Shown: in pieces, positions 1-6,001 of the stretch | Layout: every line of letters begins with the position of its first letter | Numbering within the stretch: position 1 is the first letter of the stretch | Assembly (NCBI GenBank): GCA_934477985.1 | Contig: CAKSOR010000160.1 | Location: 1-6,407 of the forward strand | Origin: an uncultured Eubacteriales bacterium | GTDB lineage: Bacteria; Bacillota; Clostridia; Oscillospirales; CAG-272 | Reading direction: 5' to 3' | DNA length: 6,407 bases | Made by a program: the position numbers and the translations under genes | Notes under the pieces: generated by a model | What the model was told of the DNA's origin: nothing | The model's input: only the letters and a program-made list of their open reading frames with translations | Databases searched by the model: none

Positions 1-152
1 AGGTTCGCGTCCTCATCGAGTCGACTGACACAAAGCGGGTCTGGTCGACGGTCGGAGTCTCGCACGACATCATCGATGCGAGATTCACGGCGCTCTGCTA
101 CGCGCTCGAATATAAGCTGTCGCTCGAAGAGAAAACTGAAAAGCAGCCCTGA
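1..152 (+). CDS. cimA: Citramalate synthase, C-terminal end (5' end outside window)
   Basis: Only the last 49 complete codons are present, in the frame starting at base 3 and ending with TGA at 150-152. The visible protein reads VRVLIESTDTKRVWSTVGVS, then HDIIDARFTALCYALEYKL and a short charged tail. The W-x-TVGVS...DII-A...A-x-EYKL pattern is what I recognise as the end of the C-terminal regulatory (LeuA-dimer type) domain of the CimA/2-isopropylmalate synthase family, specifically the citramalate synthase branch. That enzyme condenses pyruvate and acetyl-CoA to citramalate in a threonine-independent route to 2-oxobutyrate and isoleucine. The catalytic TIM barrel lies off the window and cannot be checked, so a LeuA-like paralogue with another substrate is possible. 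The next gene begins 12 bases after the stop, so it may be read on the same transcript. Confidence 0.78.
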   Translation, partial: VRVLIESTDTKRVWSTVGVSHDIIDARFTALCYALEYKLSLEEKTEKQP

Positions 153-164
153 ACGGAGGCAGAT

Positions 165-1043
165 ATGACCCGCAAAAGATCACTCGCGCTGACAATTCTC
201 GTAATCGTAATCCTCGCGCTCGAATGCTGCGGCGTTCTGGTCGACAAGCAGCCGGTTGACCCTGAAAACCACACGCTCGGCGACTCTCTGTTCCTGTTCA
301 TGTACTCAAACTATCTGCTCCCGACGGCGATCGGATTTCTGTGCGGAGTCTTCGAGATAATCGACCGCCCGGTCTTTGAGGGGAAAAAGGGAGTTCTGAA
401 GGTGATTCTCGCGTATTTACGCCTGACTCTCGCGCTTATTTTCAACATGGTTTTCTGGGCGGCGTACACGCGGTCACAGATTCCGATAGCCGACAGAATC
501 GGGCATTTTCTGAAAAACGGATTCATGAGCGGAATCATAATCTTCACAATCACCTTCGCGATCGGTTCGGCGGCGTTTCCCGGAAAACCGCGCGCTGAGA
601 GCGAAATCACACCGGAGATCAGAGCGGCGAGACGCAGGCAGATAATCGCTTTTCTGGCGAACGCCGCGATCTTCACAGCCATCGGAATCTGGGCGAATTA
701 TCTCAATCACCAGGCGACTCGCTCGGCTGTAAACATCTTTTCGGTGAAACTCTTCATCGCGCCGGTGATTCTCGGCGTGTCATGGGGAATCTTCGAAAAC
801 ATCGCGCGCCCGGTTCTGAGCCGGAAGAACGGCGTCCTCGGGATAATCCTCCCCTTCGTCCGCGCGGCGATTGTCCAATGGATGATGCTTTTCGGCTTTG
901 ATCTCGTCATCACGATTAATCTCAGCTCCTTCCCGATCGGTTCGTTCATTATGACAACCGTCATCGGACTCGCCGCCTTCCTCGTCACCTGCGCGGTCGC
1001 CGTCTGTCCGCCGGCATTCGTAACGAAAGGAAAATATGAATGA
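165..1043 (+). CDS. Two-repeat multi-pass membrane protein of unknown function
   Basis: 292 residues, start chosen by GGAGG at 155-159, five bases before ATG. I do not recognise a named family. The protein is very hydrophobic, with about eight likely membrane segments (roughly residues 8-26, 45-64, 76-100, 118-138, 158-180, 193-212, 223-250, 257-283). The two halves are related. Residues 53-86 (PTAIGFLCGVFEIIDRPV...) align without gaps to residues 200-233 (PVILGVSWGIFENIARPV...) with 16 identities in 34 by my count, sharing the core G-[VI]-F-E-x-I-x-R-P-V-x(3)-K-x-G-V-L. A basic, polar linker near residues 140-160 separates the halves. This is an internal duplication of a four-helix unit. The downstream gene carries one copy of the same unit and starts inside this gene's stop codon, so the two products probably act together. 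No enzyme motif, signal-peptidase site or ATPase motif is visible. Confidence 0.85.
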   Translation: MTRKRSLALTILVIVILALECCGVLVDKQPVDPENHTLGDSLFLFMYSNYLLPTAIGFLCGVFEIIDRPVFEGKKGVLKVILAYLRLTLALIFNMVFWAAYTRSQIPIADRIGHFLKNGFMSGIIIFTITFAIGSAAFPGKPRAESEITPEIRAARRRQIIAFLANAAIFTAIGIWANYLNHQATRSAVNIFSVKLFIAPVILGVSWGIFENIARPVLSRKNGVLGIILPFVRAAIVQWMMLFGFDLVITINLSSFPIGSFIMTTVIGLAAFLVTCAVAVCPPAFVTKGKYE

Positions 1044-1564
1044 AAAAAAGCCGCAGAATCTACCTTTATACAATCGCGGTGATCTTCGCCGGACTCGAGG
1101 TATTCGCCGGAGTCATCGGCTACCAGGACCGCGGTAACTGGTTCGAGGGGCTCGGGGCACTGATATGCGACATCATGCTGATTCCCGCGATCCTCGGAAT
1201 ACTCTTCGGAGTCTTCGAGGCGACCGACTGCTTTGAGGCGCCGGGACTGCCGATATTCGAGTTCACGAAAAACGGCTTCAAAAAGCTCGGTTTCTCGGCG
1301 CTCCGGATGCTCGGAATAACCGTGCTGCACGGCGTCATCGCGCCGATCGTCTTCTCGCTGACGCTCGACCAGCTCGACGACTATTTCGAAATGTGCGGAA
1401 TAATGCTCCTCTGGTCGGTCGGAGTCGGAATGGGAGCATTCCTGCTCGTCTATATGATTTCGAAGATGCTCTTCGCCGTCGTGCGCGACAACGTGAGCGC
1501 CTTCAGAAAGCTCCGCGAGACCGCCGACGAGGACGAAGATTTTGACAACGAGAATGACAACTGA
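1040..1564 (+). CDS. Single-repeat membrane protein paralogous to the upstream gene
   Basis: 174 residues. The start ATG overlaps the upstream TGA as ATGA (1040-1043), with AAAGGA at 1026-1031 as ribosome binding site, which indicates translational coupling. About four membrane segments are visible (roughly residues 7-28, 39-62, 83-107, 118-146). Residues 49-60 (PAILGILFGVFE) match the repeat core in both halves of the preceding protein, and the N-terminus (IFAGLEVFAGVIGYQD) resembles that protein's start (ILALECCGVLVDKQ). There is a short insertion (about residues 64-70) after the GVFE core compared with the upstream copies. The C-terminus (about residues 147-174) is hydrophilic and ends in a strongly acidic D/E/N-rich tail, presumably cytoplasmic. 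Function is unknown. A small transporter, a membrane scaffold or a partner subunit of the two-repeat protein are all possible. Confidence 0.85.
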   Translation: MKKSRRIYLYTIAVIFAGLEVFAGVIGYQDRGNWFEGLGALICDIMLIPAILGILFGVFEATDCFEAPGLPIFEFTKNGFKKLGFSALRMLGITVLHGVIAPIVFSLTLDQLDDYFEMCGIMLLWSVGVGMGAFLLVYMISKMLFAVVRDNVSAFRKLRETADEDEDFDNENDN

Positions 1565-1597
1565 TGAACTTCTCAGCTTCGGACTGACATATTTCCC

Positions 1598-1618
1598 GAC
1601 CCGGAAAACGCCCGGGTC
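1598..1618 (+). promoter_or_regulatory. Perfect 7-bp GC-rich hairpin in the gap before pncB
   Basis: GACCCGG (1598-1604) and CCGGGTC (1612-1618) are exact reverse complements around the 7-base loop AAAACGC. This is the only strong structure I see in the 92-base gap 1565-1656 between the membrane-protein genes and pncB. No T-run follows (next bases ACGCAACCTTACC), so it is not a standard intrinsic terminator. It could be a weak or factor-assisted terminator, an RNA-stability or processing hairpin, or an operator. It ends 38 bases before the pncB start and 22 bases before the AAAGGA ribosome binding site at 1641-1646. No clear promoter hexamers are visible in the gap. Confidence 0.5.
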
Positions 1619-1656
1619 ACGCAACCTTACCCCAGAATTGAAAGGATAAAACAAAA

Positions 1657-3108
1657 ATGCAAACTAAACCCAACTACTCGATGCTCACCGATTTCTACGA
1701 ATATACAATGGCAAACGGCTACTTCTTAAACGGCTGGAAGGACCGCGTCGTATACTTCGACATCTTCTTCCGCCAGATCCCCGACGGGGGCGGATTCGCG
1801 ATAGCCGCCGGGCTCGAGCAGTTCATCGACTACATCGAAAATCTCCACTTCGACCCCGAGGACATCGAGTATTTCCGCTCGAAGGGCTGCTTTGACGAGG
1901 GATTCTTAAAATACCTCGCCGAATTCCGCTTCAGAGGTGACATCTGGGCAGTACCGGAGGGCACGCCGATCTTCCCGGGCGAGCCGATAATGACCATACG
2001 CGCGCCCGCTATTGACGCGCAGCTCATCGAGACCTTCTCGCTCTTGACAATAAATCACCAGTCGCTCATCGCCACAAAGGCGAACCGTGTCTGCCGCGCG
2101 GCTCAGGGACGCGTCGTGCTCGAGTTCGGCTCAAGACGCGCACAGGGCGCTGACGCGGCGACGATCGGCGCGAGAGCTGCTTATATCGGCGGCTGCGCTG
2201 GAACCGCGTGCGCGCTGACTGACGAGCTCTACGGAGTCCCGGCGGGCGGTACGATGGCGCACAGCTGGGTTCAGATGTTCGAATCCGAATATGAGGCGTT
2301 CAGGGCATACTGCGAGATCTACCCGCACTCGGCGACCCTGCTTGTCGACACCTACAACACGCTGAAATCCGGCGTCCCGAACGCGATAAAGGCGATAAAG
2401 GAAGTTCTCATCCCGAAGGGAATCACAAATTACGCGATAAGACTCGACTCGGGCGACATCGCGTATCTTACGAAAAAAGCCCGGAAGATGCTCGATGAGG
2501 CGGGGCTTCCGAACTGCAAAATCACCGCGTCGAACTCGCTCGACGAATACCTCATCCGCGACCTTCTGATGCAGGACGCGAAGATCGACTCGTTCGGCGT
2601 CGGCGAGAGGATGATCACCGCCTCAAGCTCGCCGGTCTTCGGCGGAGTCTACAAGCTGGCGGCTGTCGAGGATGAGTTCGGCAATATCATCCCGAAGATC
2701 AAAATCAGCGAAAACGTCGGAAAGATAACGAATCCGCACTTCAAGAAGGTCTACCGCCTGATTGACCGCGAGACCGGAATGGCGCTTGCCGACCAGATCT
2801 GTGTGCATGACGAGGTCATCGACGACACGAAGCCGCTGACTATCTTCGATCCCTTAGCCACCTGGAAGACCAAGACTCTGACGAACTTCACCGCTCGCGA
2901 GCTCCTTGTCCCGATCTTCAAGGACGGCAAGAAGGTCTACGACTCGCCCTCCCTCCACGAAATCAAGGCTTACTGCGAGAACGAAATCGCGCACCTGTGG
3001 GACGAGATCAAGCGCTTCGAGAATCCTCACGACTATTACGTCGACCTGTCGCACAGACTCTGGGACATCAAACGGATTTTACTCGATATGAACACTGACA
3101 TGCAATAA
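1657..3108 (+). CDS. pncB: Nicotinate phosphoribosyltransferase
   Basis: 483 residues, a normal length for the Gram-positive branch. The enzyme joins nicotinate to PRPP, with ATP hydrolysis, to give nicotinate mononucleotide (NAD salvage, Preiss-Handler pathway, cytoplasmic; EC 6.3.4.21). Family signatures are intact and in order: YSMLTDFYEYTMANGY at residues 7-22; FGSRRAQGADAA at 157-168; GTMAHSW at 198-204 with H202 in the position of the conserved histidine that is phosphorylated in this family; LLVDTYNT at 228-235; IRLDSGD at 261-267; and FGVGERM at 313-319, in the region expected to bind the substrate phosphate. The start is supported by AAAGGA at 1641-1646, ten bases upstream. The next gene, encoding the preceding pathway step, begins ten bases after the stop. 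Nothing looks truncated or damaged. Confidence 0.97.
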   Translation: MQTKPNYSMLTDFYEYTMANGYFLNGWKDRVVYFDIFFRQIPDGGGFAIAAGLEQFIDYIENLHFDPEDIEYFRSKGCFDEGFLKYLAEFRFRGDIWAVPEGTPIFPGEPIMTIRAPAIDAQLIETFSLLTINHQSLIATKANRVCRAAQGRVVLEFGSRRAQGADAATIGARAAYIGGCAGTACALTDELYGVPAGGTMAHSWVQMFESEYEAFRAYCEIYPHSATLLVDTYNTLKSGVPNAIKAIKEVLIPKGITNYAIRLDSGDIAYLTKKARKMLDEAGLPNCKITASNSLDEYLIRDLLMQDAKIDSFGVGERMITASSSPVFGGVYKLAAVEDEFGNIIPKIKISENVGKITNPHFKKVYRLIDRETGMALADQICVHDEVIDDTKPLTIFDPLATWKTKTLTNFTARELLVPIFKDGKKVYDSPSLHEIKAYCENEIAHLWDEIKRFENPHDYYVDLSHRLWDIKRILLDMNTDMQ

Positions 3109-3118
3109 GGAGTTCACC

Positions 3119-3640
3119 ATGAAAAAACTTCTCATCGTCGTTGACTATCAGAACGACTTCATAAACGGCGCGCTCGGATTTCCCGGAGCGGAGAATTTAG
3201 CGCCGGTAATCGCTTCGAAGATCGACACCTACCACAAGGACGGCGAGGTCGCTTTCACGCTCGACACGCACGGCGAGGACTATTTATCCACAAGCGAGGG
3301 AAAACATCTCCCAATCCCGCATTGCATACGCTACACCGAGGGTCACGAGCTCTTCCCGGCGATAAAGGCGCTCAAGCTCGATTCCGACCGCTCGTTCGAG
3401 AAGCCGACCTTCGGCTCGGCTGAGCTGTTCGACTTTCTGCGCAACTCCGAGTATGAGCAGATTGAGCTCTGCGGACTCGTCACCGACATCTGCGTCGTCT
3501 CGAACGCTCTGCTCGCGAAGGCGGCGCTCCCCGAAGCTGAGGTCATAGTCGATTCAAAAGCCGTCGATTCCTTCGACAAGGCAAAGCAGGAAGCCGCGCT
3601 CGCCGTCATGGAGAGCGTGCAGATAAAGGTTCTCAGATGA
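3119..3640 (+). CDS. pncA: Nicotinamidase-type cysteine hydrolase (isochorismatase fold)
   Basis: 173 residues; AAGGAG at 3107-3112 overlaps the end of pncB and fixes the start. The protein has the isochorismatase-like hydrolase layout: VVDYQNDF (7-14) with catalytic D9, FEKPTFGS (93-100) with K95, and GLVTDICVVSNA (119-130) with nucleophile C125, giving the Asp-Lys-Cys triad. Likely metal ligands are D49 and H51 (LDTH) and H68 (PHC). The expected product is a nicotinamidase converting nicotinamide to nicotinate and ammonia, feeding PncB directly upstream. That assignment rests mainly on the pncB neighbour, because the fold also covers isochorismatases, N-carbamoylsarcosine hydrolases and ureido hydrolases. 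The canonical third histidine of PncA (H57 in the mycobacterial enzyme) is not present. E60 may take its place, as I recall for the pneumococcal enzyme. The stop overlaps the next start by ATGA. Confidence 0.88.
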   Translation: MKKLLIVVDYQNDFINGALGFPGAENLAPVIASKIDTYHKDGEVAFTLDTHGEDYLSTSEGKHLPIPHCIRYTEGHELFPAIKALKLDSDRSFEKPTFGSAELFDFLRNSEYEQIELCGLVTDICVVSNALLAKAALPEAEVIVDSKAVDSFDKAKQEAALAVMESVQIKVLR

Positions 3641-4233
3641 TCGAAAACCGCGACTATACCGGCAAAGATTTCTCGAACGAGGACGAAATGCCCGAGAAGC
3701 TCTCGCGCGTGAGATTCACCGACTGCATGTTCAATTCGCTGTCATTCGCCGACACAGAACTCGACGGCTGTGTTTTTGAGCACTGCTCATTCGACTTCGC
3801 GAAGCTCTGCGGAAATATCGAGCGCTGCGCGTTTCTGAACTGCTCGTTCAGATTCGCCGACCTGCTCGGCGCGGAGTTTATCGGCTGCAAGCTGACCGGA
3901 TCAGACCTCTCGCAGCTCTCGGACAGCGGGTTCACGATGTGCGGCGGCGACTGGTCTTACACGCTCCTTTCGAAGGTCGTGATAAAGAAGCAGGATCTCG
4001 GCGGCGTGAACTTCACCGGCTCAAATCTCTTTGAATGCCGCTTTGAGGGCTGCAAGCTCGGCGGCGTCAGATTCGATAACTCGGTGATCACGCGCCTTTC
4101 GCTGAGGAATTCGGACATCCGCGAGGCGTCGTTCGGCATGGTCGATCTCTCACAGATTGACTTCAAGGGCTGCACCGCCGACCTCGACTTCTGCGTGACC
4201 TTCGCCCGCGCCGCCGGGATAAAAGTCAAGTGA
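3637..4233 (+). CDS. Pentapeptide-repeat protein, possibly Qnr/MfpA-like
   Basis: 198 residues; starts inside the pncA stop (ATGA 3637-3640) with AAAGG at 3625-3629. Bulky F/L/I residues recur every five positions: 27-57, then 61-91, then 116-176, about 27 turns. Small residues (A, V, S, C) usually stand two places earlier, as expected for a right-handed quadrilateral beta-helix. The register breaks near residues 57-61 (a one-residue slip) and over 92-115 (GGDW-containing segment with W106), and the C-terminus (about 183-198) is non-repeating. Two short interruptions plus a C-terminal cap recall Qnr proteins, which mimic DNA and protect gyrase from quinolones. There are twelve cysteines, nine of them in the small-residue position. 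Many pentapeptide proteins have no known role, so the function remains open. Its place after pncA is compatible with operon membership but explains nothing about its job. Confidence 0.92.
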   Translation: MIENRDYTGKDFSNEDEMPEKLSRVRFTDCMFNSLSFADTELDGCVFEHCSFDFAKLCGNIERCAFLNCSFRFADLLGAEFIGCKLTGSDLSQLSDSGFTMCGGDWSYTLLSKVVIKKQDLGGVNFTGSNLFECRFEGCKLGGVRFDNSVITRLSLRNSDIREASFGMVDLSQIDFKGCTADLDFCVTFARAAGIKVK

Positions 4234-4251
4234 TATTGCACAAAAATAAAT

Positions 4252-4272
4252 GTAGAATTTCTACGGTTCTAC
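4252..4272 (+). repeat. GTAGAA/TTCTAC half-site cluster upstream of the -35 box
   Basis: GTAGAA (4252-4257) and TTCTAC (4259-4264) form a perfect 6+6 inverted repeat around one T, and TTCTAC is repeated at 4267-4272, eight bases further on. The last copy ends two bases before the -35 box at 4275. The spacing is too tight for an RNA hairpin, so a protein-binding site (activator or repressor half-sites) is the more natural reading. I cannot assign it to a known regulator, and chance similarity in AT-rich DNA is possible. Confidence 0.4.
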
Positions 4273-4274
4273 TA

Positions 4275-4303
4275 TTGACAAAATAGCTCTGATATGGTAT
4301 AAT
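4275..4303 (+). promoter_or_regulatory. Near-ideal sigma-70/SigA promoter for the ABC transporter operon
   Basis: The -35 box TTGACA (4275-4280) and -10 box TATAAT (4298-4303) are both perfect consensus, separated by exactly 17 bases. The bases TG at 4295-4296 followed by G give an extended -10 (TGn-TATAAT). Transcription should start near 4310, leaving a leader of about 32 bases before the ATG at 4342, with GGAGG at 4332-4336. The promoter lies in the only clearly AT-rich stretch of the window. The last base of the -35 box, the whole spacer and the -10 box lie within the perfect inverted repeat at 4280-4320, which suggests strict control by a DNA-binding repressor. Confidence 0.92.
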
Positions 4304-4321
4304 CATATCAGAGCTATTTTT
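4280..4321 (+). terminator. 17+17 perfect inverted repeat: likely terminator and operator around the -10 box
   Basis: AAAATAGCTCTGATATG (4280-4296) and CATATCAGAGCTATTTT (4304-4320) are exact reverse complements with the 7-base loop GTATAAT, and T continues to 4321. Read from the upstream operon, it makes a long stem with an A-rich 5' flank and a TTTTT 3' flank starting 46 bases after the pentapeptide gene's stop, a good form for a (possibly bidirectional) intrinsic terminator. Its stem has few GC pairs, so efficiency is uncertain. Read as duplex DNA, the symmetric site centred on base 4300 covers about -30 to +11 of the downstream promoter, as an operator would. The downstream transcript should begin inside the right arm and so cannot form the hairpin itself. 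No regulator gene is visible in the window. Confidence 0.75.
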
Positions 4322-4341
4322 GTAAATGTCTGGAGGTAAAC

Positions 4342-5979
4342 ATGAAAGCCGCATTCTACTTCGCGATGCGTGAGATACGCCGGCGTCCACGGCATTTTTT
4401 GGCGACGACAATCGTTTCGGCGGCGATACTTATGACGCTCATCCTGAATGTCATGCAGATGAGCGCCGAGTGGCGGAACGACGTCATGCCCGAAGCCCCG
4501 TTGAACTACCACTTCACGGTCAAAGGAATAACCGACGAGCAGAAGCGCTGGATTCGCTCACAGCCGTGGGTGCAGGTCTGCTACGACGTCGAACGGTACG
4601 TGAGCAACGGTCGGAAGGTAAACGACACGCTGCATGTCCGCGTCATCTGGTCGGAGAACAACCGCGCGATGAGGTACGCGCTGGAAGTCTTCGACGAGCT
4701 GAACCTGTGGGTCAGCCCGGAATACGCGAGCTCCTACGAGTCAAATGTCAATGATAACATCAAAAATCTCAAATACAGCTATAAGACAGATAACCTGAAC
4801 TATCCGGTTGACCGCGGCGAGACGCTTCTCTCCCGCGCGAGAAGCATGGCGAAGGGCTCGCTGCTTCAGACCAACAAAGTCAAGAACCGGACTTACTGCA
4901 ACAAGGTGACGAATTCCTACATAATGCGCCCCGAGTTCTTTGTCCTCTCGAATCTGCTGGCGTGTTTCCTCGGCGGAGTCATGATGATACTCCAGTCCGA
5001 AAACTACCGCTCGCTGATGCCCGAGTACGGCACGCTTCGCTCTTATGGACTACGGAAGGAGCAGATATTCTTCATAAACGGCTTCGAGTCGCTCGCGTCG
5101 AGTATAGCCGCGATTCCGCTCGGCGGAGTCGTCTCAGTGGTCGCGGTGGAGGTCTACCTCTCGCTTAACAAGAACATCTTAGCCGACGACAGCGTCTTTC
5201 TGAAGATCACCGAAAGCGTTCCTATAAGCGTCATTCTGATAATGTCGCTCATACTCGCTGTTGTGGCGCTGCTCGGCACGATGCTCGTCTGCTGGTACTA
5301 CAGAAATCGTTCGACGATGCAGCTTCTGAAGAAGGAAGGCAGCGTGCAGGTCTCGTTCGTCGCGAAGACCTCACCGCGCTTCGAGAAAGCGAAGTCCGCG
5401 CGGATTTATTCGTCCTTGCAGATAAAGCGCACGCGGATGAGCTTCTTCCTGCTCGTCGCGATAATCGCGATAATGATGCCGCTCCCGCTGAATCTGCTGC
5501 GCGTGGCGTTCCTGCCTGTTTTCAATGGAGACGGAATGTCGCCCGAGACCCGCGCGGAAGTCTACTATTACATCTTCCAGGCGATTGTGATGTTCGTGAC
5601 CTCGGTAATTGTCATATATGTCGCGGCACGATCGCGCGCGGACGACCGTCACGGCGAGTTCGCGGTACTCCGCTCGCTCGGAATGAATAAGCCGATGATC
5701 AGGAAGACGGCGTTCCCGGCGGTGATCTGGCAGATCGCGATAACCGTCATTCCGGCGGTCGGGCTCTTCGCGTACCTTACCGACCAGTCGTTCTACTCGT
5801 CGTCCTCGGCGGTGCATGAAGTGCGTCGTCTGACGATGACAGAATTTGTCGGCAACTTCGCGTCGGACTCGCTCGGAGTAATCCTGCTGATAGCCCCGCC
5901 GATGCTGCTCGGAATGGCGTTCTCATTGCTGCGATTCAACCGCCGCTCGATAATCGAGAGCATCCGCGAAAACGAATGA
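4342..5979 (+). CDS. FtsX-type ABC transporter permease
   Basis: 545 residues, preceded by GGAGG at 4332-4336. An N-terminal basic stretch (MREIRRRPRH, 9-18) leads into membrane segment 1 (about 19-38). A large polar, probably extracellular domain follows (about 40-197). Then come segments at about 199-217, 245-273 and 294-319, a basic cytoplasmic linker (320-366), and segments near 367-390, 406-428, 456-478 and 508-530. Two FtsX core signatures are visible: EYGTLRSYGLRKEQI (228-242) and EFAVLRSLGMNKPMI (439-453), each just after a membrane segment. FtsX/MacB-type permeases couple a cytoplasmic ATPase to movement of lipids, peptides or antibiotics at the outer face of the membrane; the substrate here is unknown. 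Only the first half carries a large external domain, and the equivalent loop of the second half (about 391-405) is tiny. The partner ATPase gene follows 22 bases downstream. Confidence 0.93.
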   Translation: MKAAFYFAMREIRRRPRHFLATTIVSAAILMTLILNVMQMSAEWRNDVMPEAPLNYHFTVKGITDEQKRWIRSQPWVQVCYDVERYVSNGRKVNDTLHVRVIWSENNRAMRYALEVFDELNLWVSPEYASSYESNVNDNIKNLKYSYKTDNLNYPVDRGETLLSRARSMAKGSLLQTNKVKNRTYCNKVTNSYIMRPEFFVLSNLLACFLGGVMMILQSENYRSLMPEYGTLRSYGLRKEQIFFINGFESLASSIAAIPLGGVVSVVAVEVYLSLNKNILADDSVFLKITESVPISVILIMSLILAVVALLGTMLVCWYYRNRSTMQLLKKEGSVQVSFVAKTSPRFEKAKSARIYSSLQIKRTRMSFFLLVAIIAIMMPLPLNLLRVAFLPVFNGDGMSPETRAEVYYYIFQAIVMFVTSVIVIYVAARSRADDRHGEFAVLRSLGMNKPMIRKTAFPAVIWQIAITVIPAVGLFAYLTDQSFYSSSSAVHEVRRLTMTEFVGNFASDSLGVILLIAPPMLLGMAFSLLRFNRRSIIESIRENE

Positions 5980-6001
5980 AAACAGCCATTAAGGAGTCAA
6001 G

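Noticed and set aside
1584..1612. CTGACA near 1584-1589 as a -35 box for a pncB promoter
   Set aside because: No acceptable -10 box lies 16-18 bases downstream; that position falls in the GC-rich hairpin.
707..1654. A 315-codon open frame on the minus strand opposite the membrane-protein genes
   Set aside because: It lies antisense to two well-supported genes, its product is a low-complexity mix of E, R, H and D in one part and the shadow of hydrophobic codons in another, and it matches no family I know. Long antisense frames are common in GC-rich coding DNA.
4290..4332. A possible divergent minus-strand promoter using TATGAT within the palindrome
   Set aside because: TATGAT on the minus strand is a fair -10 box, but the hexamer 17 bases upstream (GACATT) is a poor -35 box, and there is no minus-strand gene to serve.
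4310..4341. A riboswitch or attenuator in the transporter leader
   Set aside because: The predicted start site leaves only about 32 bases of leader, too short for a riboswitch, and the palindrome's left arm is not in the transcript.
5371..5817. A 148-codon minus-strand open frame inside the permease gene
   Set aside because: Its R/E/H/D-rich composition is typical of an antisense shadow, while the + strand frame carries clear FtsX signatures and membrane segments through the same bases.
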